Origin: Hyphomicrobium_A sp039933175
GTDB lineage: Bacteria > Pseudomonadota > Alphaproteobacteria > Rhizobiales > Hyphomicrobiaceae
Direction of reading: 5' to 3'
DNA: 7,230 nucleotides
Assembly (NCBI GenBank): GCA_039933175.1
Contig: JBDTOR010000133.1
Span: 1-7,230 of the forward strand
The notes under the pieces: model-generated
The model's database searches: none
Seen by the model: the letters and a program-made list of their open reading frames with translations, nothing else
Told to the model about the DNA's origin: nothing
In this document: piece after piece, positions 1-4,472 of the stretch
Layout of the letters: every line of letters begins with the position of its first letter
Numbering within the stretch: position 1 is the stretch's first letter
Made by a program: the position numbers and the translations under genes

Positions 1-782
1 TGCACGCCCATCGGGTCGACGTTCTCGATCGAGCAGACGATGATGCAGTTGTCCGCCTTATCGCGGACGACCTCCATCTCGTACTCTTTCCAGCCGAGCA
101 GGCTCTCGTCGATGAGGATCTGACCGACCGGCGAAGCGTCGATGCCCGAACGGGCGATCACCTCGAACTCTTCCCGGTTGTAGGCGACGCCGCCGCCGGT
201 GCCGCCCAGCGTGAAGGCGGGACGGATGATGGCCGGCAGGCCTACCGTATCGAGCGCACGCATCGCCTCGGCAAAGCCGGTCGCCGTGTCGTAGCGGGCG
301 ATGCGGCCCTTGTCGTCACGGATGGGGGGCGATGACGCGATCACGGCGCGCGGGCTTTCGAGCCCGATGCGGTCCATGGCATCGCGGAACAGCTTGCGGT
401 CCTCGGCCATGTCGATGGCCGCGGCACGGGCGCCGATCATCTCGACGCCGAATTCCTCGAGCACGCCCTGGCGCTCCAGCGCCAGTGCGGTGTTGAGGGC
501 CGTCTGGCCGCCCATGGTCGGCAGCAGCGCGTCGGGGCGCTCAGCGGCAATGATCTTGGCGACGATCTCCGGCGTGATCGGCTCGATGTACGTCGCATCC
601 GCCAGATCCGGATCCGTCATGATCGTCGCCGGATTGGAATTGACGAGGATGATCCGGTAGCCCTCGGCCTTTAAGGCCTTGCAGGCTTGGGTTCCCGAAT
701 AGTCGAACTCGCAGGCCTGGCCGATAACGATCGGTCCGGCCCCGATGATGAGGATGGACTTGATATCCGTGCGCTTGGGCAT
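1..782 (-). CDS. carB: Carbamoyl-phosphate synthase large subunit, N-terminal 260 codons (partial)
   Basis: CarB makes carbamoyl phosphate from bicarbonate, two ATP and the ammonia channelled from CarA; it acts in the cytoplasm at the head of pyrimidine and arginine synthesis. The visible part starts MPKRTDIKSILIIGAGP and covers the pre-ATP-grasp domain (about residues 1-125) and the beginning of the first ATP-grasp domain. Recognisable pieces are GQACEFDYSG (21-30), VNSNPATIMTD (47-57), LLPTMGGQTALN (87-98), IIRPAFTLGGTGGG (185-198) and WKEYEMEVVRDK (231-242). Arg129, Arg187 and Glu233 fit E. coli Arg129, Arg169 and Glu215, the last two shifted by an 18-residue insertion near residues 151-170. 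The full family length is about 1,070-1,160 residues, so roughly three quarters lies beyond base 1. The ATG at 780-782 is chosen because it gives the near-universal MPKRTDI start; AAAGG lies 7 bases upstream. Its partner carA is on the same strand but separated by two unrelated genes. Confidence 0.98.
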   Translation of the reverse strand, partial: MPKRTDIKSILIIGAGPIVIGQACEFDYSGTQACKALKAEGYRIILVNSNPATIMTDPDLADATYIEPITPEIVAKIIAAERPDALLPTMGGQTALNTALALERQGVLEEFGVEMIGARAAAIDMAEDRKLFRDAMDRIGLESPRAVIASSPPIRDDKGRIARYDTATGFAEAMRALDTVGLPAIIRPAFTLGGTGGGVAYNREEFEVIARSGIDASPVGQILIDESLLGWKEYEMEVVRDKADNCIIVCSIENVDPMGV

Positions 783-920
783 GAGGCGGCCTTTTATGCA
801 TGATCGGCGGCTTTGGCTAGAGCCCGAATTCGCGCACATGCGCGGACGCACCGGTGATTGACCGGGCCGCGCAAAAATTGTGCTGGAAAACCGCGCCGCG
901 GTAAGGGGCTACGCGGTTGC
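783..920. other. Gap between the second exported-protein gene and carB
   Basis: This 138-base spacer holds three short inverted repeats and no gene. At 831-844 there is a near-perfect palindrome (CGCGCA/TGCGCG). At 851-865 there is a 5-bp stem (CCGGT/ACCGG, loop of 5). At 890-902 a 5-bp stem (ACCGC/GCGGT, loop of 3) is followed, in the direction of carB transcription, by a run of three further T (887-889), like a very weak intrinsic terminator. I see no convincing -35/-10 pair for carB. Whether carB is cotranscribed with the gene before it or has its own promoter here cannot be decided from the sequence. Confidence 0.4.
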
Positions 921-1619
921 CTACTTGGGACCGGGTTTCACCGTCCCTGGGGCCGGGCCAGGACCGGGACCCTTGGGGACGTCGATCTTGATGTCGGCCG
1001 GATAGCTGTAGATCGCCTCGAAGATCGGCTTATCGAGCTTGTCGGCGCGCGCAAAGATGCTGCGCATCGGCAGGCCCGTGGTCGGATCGACGTAAATCAC
1101 GCGCACCGGGCGGTCGGGCAGCTTGGGCTTGATGGCGGCGCCGGGGCTGAGGTCTTTCGGGCCGGGTTCGACGTTCTCGCCCTGGTAGGCGAGCAGGTTC
1201 TTGTCGGCCACGGCCTGCTTGCCGAGGCATTCGAAGTCGCCGATTGTGCCGGGATCGTCGCCCAGCGTCTCCTGCATCTGGGCGGCAAGCGCGTCGGCGA
1301 TCTGCGGGTGCAGCGGACGCCAATCCTCGCCCTCGATGCGGCTCCACGCGTCGCGGCCGACGACAATCGTCTCGACCGGCTTGGGCTCGGTCGTCGAGAT
1401 CACGACTTGGCGCATCCGGTCGGGCAGCATGTAGTCGACCGTCATGTCGACCAGGCCCTGCTCCGAGAGCATCTTGGTCTGCATGCGGAAACCACTGGTC
1501 TTGCGCTGCCGCTCCAGCGCCGAGGCGACCTCTTCCTTGCAAGCGGCATGAGCGGCCGGGCCGGCGACTATCATCAGGGCTAGGGCCGTCAGCAACCGGC
1601 GCATCGTCTGCTTCTCCAT
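921..1619 (-). CDS. Exported protein of unknown function, possible LolA/LppX-like fold (paralogue B)
   Basis: I do not recognise a named family. The 232-residue product starts MEKQTMRRLLTALALMIVAG and has a clear Sec signal peptide with likely cleavage near AHA-A (about residues 25-26), so it is probably periplasmic; there is no lipobox. The mature part has two cysteines (27 and 131) that its neighbour shares, a PDRMRQV motif (66-72), FECLG (129-133), IYVDPTTGLPMRS (185-197) and YSYPADIKI (204-212). It ends in a Gly/Pro-rich tail (about 217-232). The YVDPxTGLP stretch followed by a Y.YP strand resembles LolA/LppX-type lipid-binding proteins; that is inference only. Two starts are possible: ATG 1617-1619 with GAGGA 8 bases upstream, and ATG 1602-1604 with GGAG (1614-1617) 9 bases upstream. 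Both keep the signal peptide. Only 47 bases separate it from the paralogue upstream, so the two are very likely one transcript. Confidence 0.85.
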   Translation of the reverse strand: MEKQTMRRLLTALALMIVAGPAAHAACKEEVASALERQRKTSGFRMQTKMLSEQGLVDMTVDYMLPDRMRQVVISTTEPKPVETIVVGRDAWSRIEGEDWRPLHPQIADALAAQMQETLGDDPGTIGDFECLGKQAVADKNLLAYQGENVEPGPKDLSPGAAIKPKLPDRPVRVIYVDPTTGLPMRSIFARADKLDKPIFEAIYSYPADIKIDVPKGPGPGPAPGTVKPGPK

Positions 1620-1666
1620 CGTACTTGTCCTCGATACTGTAACGGCGCGGGGCCCTGCGGCAGCGC

Positions 1667-2314
1667 CTATCTCATTTTCACCAGCGGCGCGTCCGGATGA
1701 TCCTCGATCTCGAGCTTCTCCGGATAGTCGTAGGCCGCCTTGAAGACCGTCTCGACATCGGGCTTGTCGCCGGCGACGATGTTGTGCGCCGGCAGGCCCG
1801 TCTTGGGATCGATATAGATCGTCCGATGCAGCATGGGCGCGCCGGTGGCGGCGCCGGCATCGGCCTGCTTTTCGACGCTGCGATAGGCGAGATATTCCTT
1901 GCCGTCGAGGGTCGTCGTGCCGAGGCAATCGAAATTGCCGACATCCTTGGGCGGCTCGACGACGGCAGCGCGCACCTGCGCGATGATCGTCTGCGCCACC
2001 GCCGGCATCAGCTCTTCCCATTTGCCGCCCTGGCGGCTGTAGGCGCGCTGGCCGTAAAGCACTGTCTCGAGCTGTTCCTGCCCCGGCGCCGTGAGAACCT
2101 GGCGCATGCGGTCGGGCGGCTGGTACTCCACCTTGATCTGCACCTGCCCGGAGGGTGTTTTAAGCTCAGAGGCCATGCTGAAAACGCGTGAGGACCGCTG
2201 CTTGTTGAAGGCGGCGGCTACCTGCTCTTTGCAGGCTTCGTCGGCCACAGCAGGTCCCATAGCAGGCCCCGCAGCCAAAACCGCGATCGCGCAAATAACA
2301 GCGCAACACTGCAT
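1667..2314 (-). CDS. Exported protein of unknown function, possible LolA/LppX-like fold (paralogue A)
   Basis: The 215-residue product is homologous to the gene that follows it at 921-1619; identity is about 40-45% by eye across the first 45 mature residues and lower afterwards. Shared positions include ACKE.V..A at the mature N terminus, PDRMRQV (67-73), ETV.YG.RAYSR-type wording (83-94), FDCLG (128-132) and IYIDPKTGLP (166-175), then YDYP (195-198). The signal peptide is roughly residues 1-24 with likely cleavage after AVA; unusually its n-region (MQCCAVICA) has no Lys or Arg. Cys28 and Cys130 match Cys27 and Cys131 of the paralogue and could form a disulfide in the periplasm. The start is ATG 2312-2314, supported by a strong GGGAGG six bases upstream; an ATG 33 codons further up has no such support. 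Function is unknown. Carriage of a lipid or other hydrophobic ligand is a guess from the LolA/LppX-like C-terminal motif. Confidence 0.85.
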   Translation of the reverse strand: MQCCAVICAIAVLAAGPAMGPAVADEACKEQVAAAFNKQRSSRVFSMASELKTPSGQVQIKVEYQPPDRMRQVLTAPGQEQLETVLYGQRAYSRQGGKWEELMPAVAQTIIAQVRAAVVEPPKDVGNFDCLGTTTLDGKEYLAYRSVEKQADAGAATGAPMLHRTIYIDPKTGLPAHNIVAGDKPDVETVFKAAYDYPEKLEIEDHPDAPLVKMR

Positions 2315-2320
2315 GAATTT

Positions 2321-2326
2321 CCTCCC
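2321..2326 (-). promoter_or_regulatory. Strong ribosome binding site deciding the start of paralogue A
   Basis: Read on the minus strand this is GGGAGG, six bases before ATG 2312-2314. It is among the best Shine-Dalgarno matches in the window and fixes the start of the 215-residue exported protein over the longer in-frame alternative. Confidence 0.75.
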
Positions 2327-2332
2327 ACTCGT

Positions 2333-2366
2333 GGCGCCGTTGGGCCGTTGTTCGGCCGTCGGCGCC
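2333..2366 (-). promoter_or_regulatory. Two-part hairpin in the leader of paralogue A
   Basis: The arms GGCGCCG (2333-2339) and CGGCGCC (2360-2366) pair over 7 bp. Inside them, GGCCG (2343-2347) and CGGCC (2353-2357) pair over 5 bp around a 5-base loop. The internal loop is 3 bases on one side and 2 on the other. The structure ends only six bases upstream of the GGGAGG ribosome binding site and has no T tract after it, so it looks more like a leader element affecting translation or mRNA stability than an intrinsic terminator. Function is inferred. Confidence 0.5.
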
Positions 2367-2507
2367 GCCTGCTTACTGTGTCGCGGGAGGTTTTGCCATG
2401 CTTTAGGCGGCAATCTTCCCGACGCGCAACACTATAACCGTCACCGCTCCGGGCGGGAGCCCCGGCGGAATTAATGTTTCGTAGGGTAAAGCGGCAACTC
2501 GGGAGGG

Positions 2508-3704
2508 TCAGCCAGCCTTTTGGCGGCGCATCAATTCGACGAAGCGCTCGAACAGATAGTGGCTGTCCTGCGGGCCGGGGGAAGCCTCCGGATGGTACTG
2601 CACCGAGAACACCGGTTTGTCTTTCAGTTGCAGACCGCAATTCGTCCCGTCGAACAGCGAGATGTGCGTTTCCTCGACGCCGGCCGGCAGCGAGGCGCGG
2701 TCGACGGTGAAGCCGTGGTTCATAGAGGTGATCTCCACCTTCTCGGTGGTGAAGTCCTTCACCGGATGGTTGGCGCCGTGGTGGCCCTGGCGCATCTTGT
2801 GCGTCTTGGCACCCAGCGCCAGCGCCAGCATCTGATGCCCGAGGCAGATGCCGAACACCGGCAATCCCGAAGCGACGAGCTTCTGGATCTCCGGCACCGC
2901 GTACTTGCCGGTGGCGGCCGGATCGCCGGGCCCATTCGACAGGAACACTCCGTCCGGCTTGCGCCCGAGAATGTCCTCGGCCTGGGCTGTCGCCGGCACG
3001 ACGGTCACCTTGCACCCGGCGCTGGCGAGGCAGCGCAGGATGTTGCGCTTCAAGCCGTAGTCGACGGCGACGACATGGAACGGCGCGTTCTCCTCGCGGC
3101 CGTAGCCTTCGCCCCATACCCAGCGCGTCTCATCCCACGAATAGCTCTGGCCGCTCGTCACGTCGGGGACGAGGTCCATGCCGTCGAGGCCCGGCCACGC
3201 CGCGGCTTCCGCTTTCAGCTTGGCGAGGTCGAACTTGCCCGATGGCTCGTGCGCGATGACGCCGTTGGGTGTCCCCTGCTCGCGGATGCGCGCCGTGAGC
3301 GCGCGCGTGTCGACGCCGGCGATGCCGATGATGCCGCGCTGCTTCAGCCAGCGGTCGAGATGCTCGGCCGCGCGGTAGCTCGACGGACCGGTGATCGGGG
3401 CGCGCAACACTGCCCCGCGCACGCCCGAGCGGGCGGCGAGGTTCGAGGTTTCGGTGTCCTCGATATTGGCGCCGACGTTGCCGATGTGCGGGAAGGTGAA
3501 CGTGATGATCTGCCCGGCATAGGAGGGATCGGTGAGGATCTCCTGATAGCCGGTCATCGCCGTGTTAAAGCAAACCTCACCCACGGCCGATCCGGTGGCG
3601 CCGAGGCCGATGCCGGAAATCACTGTTCCGTCGGACAAAACAAGTCGCGCGGTCGACGGGGCGTCGGCCCAGGGCGGCGGCGTATCGATTGGCGTCGTCG
3701 TCAA
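2508..3704 (-). CDS. carA: Carbamoyl-phosphate synthase small (glutaminase) subunit
   Basis: CarA hydrolyses glutamine and passes ammonia through a tunnel to CarB. The 398-residue product has the CarA N-terminal domain (LVLSDGTVISG, CFNTAMTGYQEILTDPSY, TFPHIGNVG, GVDTRALTARIRE) and a C-terminal class I glutamine amidotransferase domain (FHVVAVDYGLKRNILR onward). Numbered from the TTG start, the catalytic triad is Cys287 (in GICLGHQM), His371 and Glu373 (in YHPEASPGP); LSNGPGDP (256-263) and SMNHGF (327-332) are also present. Length fits the family (382 in E. coli, about 400 in rhizobia). Start choice: TTG at 3702-3704 has GGAG six bases upstream and gives a rhizobial-like MTTTP beginning. The GTG at 3738-3740 would add 12 residues but has no visible ribosome binding site. 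It is the first gene of the minus-strand series; carB follows only after two other genes. Confidence 0.97.
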   Translation of the reverse strand: MTTTPIDTPPPWADAPSTARLVLSDGTVISGIGLGATGSAVGEVCFNTAMTGYQEILTDPSYAGQIITFTFPHIGNVGANIEDTETSNLAARSGVRGAVLRAPITGPSSYRAAEHLDRWLKQRGIIGIAGVDTRALTARIREQGTPNGVIAHEPSGKFDLAKLKAEAAAWPGLDGMDLVPDVTSGQSYSWDETRWVWGEGYGREENAPFHVVAVDYGLKRNILRCLASAGCKVTVVPATAQAEDILGRKPDGVFLSNGPGDPAATGKYAVPEIQKLVASGLPVFGICLGHQMLALALGAKTHKMRQGHHGANHPVKDFTTEKVEITSMNHGFTVDRASLPAGVEETHISLFDGTNCGLQLKDKPVFSVQYHPEASPGPQDSHYLFERFVELMRRQKAG

Positions 3705-3710
3705 TGGCGG

Positions 3711-3714
3711 CTCC
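3711..3714 (-). promoter_or_regulatory. Ribosome binding site favouring the TTG start of carA
   Basis: GGAG on the minus strand, six bases before TTG 3702-3704. No comparable site precedes the in-frame GTG at 3738-3740, which is why the shorter carA is preferred. Confidence 0.5.
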
Positions 3715-3796
3715 GGCGTTCGCGCGTGGCCCAGCGCCACGGCGCAGTCGGAGCGTGCCGAGTAGGCCGCGAGGCAATGGGGCGGAATGCGGCCGG

Positions 3797-3825
3797 ACCC
3801 TAAGAGATGCGTTCCCGCCGGTCAA
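3797..3825 (-). promoter_or_regulatory. Candidate housekeeping promoter of carA
   Basis: On the minus strand TTGACC (3820-3825) matches five of six bases of the -35 consensus. It is followed after exactly 17 bases by TAGGGT (3797-3802), a weak -10 that keeps the first T and A and the last T. Transcription would begin near 3790, leaving an untranslated leader of about 85 bases before the TTG start. It lies in the divergent gap and points at carA. The -10 is poor, so this is a candidate only. Confidence 0.5.
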
Positions 3826-3855
3826 CTGCAGCAACGCCTGTACGGGTGCCTAGCC

Positions 3856-3884
3856 TTGCGCCGAGGGGATGGCGCCCCTAAACA
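3856..3884 (+). promoter_or_regulatory. Weak candidate promoter for the yqeY-type gene and dnaG operon
   Basis: TTGCGC (3856-3861), a 17-base spacer and TAAACA (3879-3884) form a partial sigma-70 match on the plus strand, four of six and three of six. A start site near 3891 would give a leader of about 19 bases before ATG 3910. A 5-bp inverted repeat, GCGCC (3858-3862) with GGCGC (3871-3875), overlaps the -35 and spacer and could be an operator or chance. Confidence 0.3.
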
Positions 3885-3909
3885 ACGCCACTGACCAATG
3901 GAGGCCGAG

Positions 3910-4359
3910 ATGCGCGACAAAATCAACGACGACCTGAAGACGGCGATGAAGGCCGGCGACAAGGATCGCGTCGGCACGTTGCGTCTCGTCAACGCGGCGA
4001 TCAAGTCGGCCGACATCGATGCGCGTCCGTCCGGCAAGGACAAGGTTTCCGACGCCGACATCCTCACGGTCATGGCCAAGATGATCAAGCAGCGCCGCGA
4101 TTCCATCGAGCAGTTCACGGCCGGCGGTCGCCCGGAGCTGGCCGCCAAGGAAGCCGCCGAGATCGCCGTCATCGAAGCCTACATGCCCCAGCAGATGAGC
4201 GAGGCCGAGACCAAGGAGGCCATCGCGGCGGCCATCAAGGAGACCGGCGCTGCCGGCCCCAAGGACATGGGCAAGGTGATGGCCACGCTGAAGGCCAAGT
4301 ACGCCGGGCAGATGGACTTCGGCAAAGCCAGCGCCCTCACCAAGGACCTGCTGAAATAA
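3910..4359 (+). CDS. GatB/YqeY domain-containing protein
   Basis: A 149-residue, all-helical protein of the YqeY family, which resembles the tRNA-binding tail of the GatB amidotransferase subunit; the family's cellular role is not settled. The N-terminal helices begin MRDKINDDLKTAMKAGDKDR and continue with VGTLRLVNAAIKSADIDAR (21-39). A middle segment has IKQRRDSIEQF (59-69), and EIAVIEAYMPQQMSE (84-98) is the family signature. The C-terminal part, GPKDMGKVMATLKAKYAGQ (116-134), is the GatB-like portion. Length is normal for the family (about 147-150). The start is ATG 3910, with GGAGG (3900-3904) five bases upstream; the in-frame ATG at 3898 overlaps that site and is unlikely. There is no signal peptide, so it is cytoplasmic. 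It leads the dnaG-rpoD group, where enterobacteria have rpsU; an association with translation is plausible but unproven. Confidence 0.93.
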   Translation: MRDKINDDLKTAMKAGDKDRVGTLRLVNAAIKSADIDARPSGKDKVSDADILTVMAKMIKQRRDSIEQFTAGGRPELAAKEAAEIAVIEAYMPQQMSEAETKEAIAAAIKETGAAGPKDMGKVMATLKAKYAGQMDFGKASALTKDLLK

Positions 4360-4370
4360 TCGGCGCAGCA

Positions 4371-4404
4371 GCCCTGTGCAAAGTCAGGACAGGGCGCTTG
4401 CGCC
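4371..4404 (+). promoter_or_regulatory. Overlapping, mutually exclusive hairpins upstream of dnaG
   Basis: GCCCTGT (4371-4377) pairs with ACAGGGC (4389-4395), giving a 7-bp stem and an 11-base loop. A second stem, GGCGC (4393-4397) with GCGCC (4400-4404), shares bases 4393-4395 with the first, so both cannot form fully at once. No T tract follows, so a simple terminator after the yqeY-type gene is not supported. An attenuator-like switch or an RNA processing site is possible but inferred. Confidence 0.35.
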
Positions 4405-4419
4405 ACGCCTGAGCACGGG

Positions 4420-4454
4420 CGAATCGGGTCATAGGTCTTCATCAGTCCGATTCG
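4420..4454 (+). promoter_or_regulatory. Perfect 8-bp inverted repeat just before dnaG
   Basis: CGAATCGG (4420-4427) and CCGATTCG (4447-4454) are exact reverse complements around a 19-base spacer, with two further G-T pairs possible at the base of the loop. The repeat ends 18 bases before the dnaG ATG. It may be an RNA stem-loop in the leader or a protein-binding dyad. No T tract follows. Confidence 0.45.
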
Positions 4455-4472
4455 GCTCCTGTGGGCGAAGCC

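Noticed and set aside
858..1583. Plus-strand open frame of 241 codons opposite the second exported-protein gene
   Set aside because: The opposite strand encodes a protein with a signal peptide and a paralogue next door; this frame has neither homology nor a ribosome binding site.
1644..1667. 5-bp inverted repeat between the two exported-protein genes
   Set aside because: The 14-base loop and short stem are what GC-rich sequence gives by chance, and it overlaps the stop codon.
2431..2436. TATAGT on the minus strand as a -10 for the exported-protein pair
   Set aside because: The hexamer is close to consensus, but no acceptable -35 lies 16-18 bases upstream and there is no extended -10, so I did not call a promoter.
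2446..2465. Two alternative 5-bp hairpins as a carA terminator
   Set aside because: The stems are short and no T tract follows in the direction of carA transcription.
2218..3117. Minus-strand open frame of 299 codons overlapping the carA 3' half and the gap
   Set aside because: It is a shifted frame of carA followed by gap sequence; the product is low-complexity Arg-rich and no start signal is seen.
2520..3803. Long plus-strand open frame of 427 codons opposite carA
   Set aside because: It is antisense to a clear carA. The translation is Arg/Ala/Gly/Val-rich with no recognisable domain, as expected from the complementary strand of a GC-rich gene.
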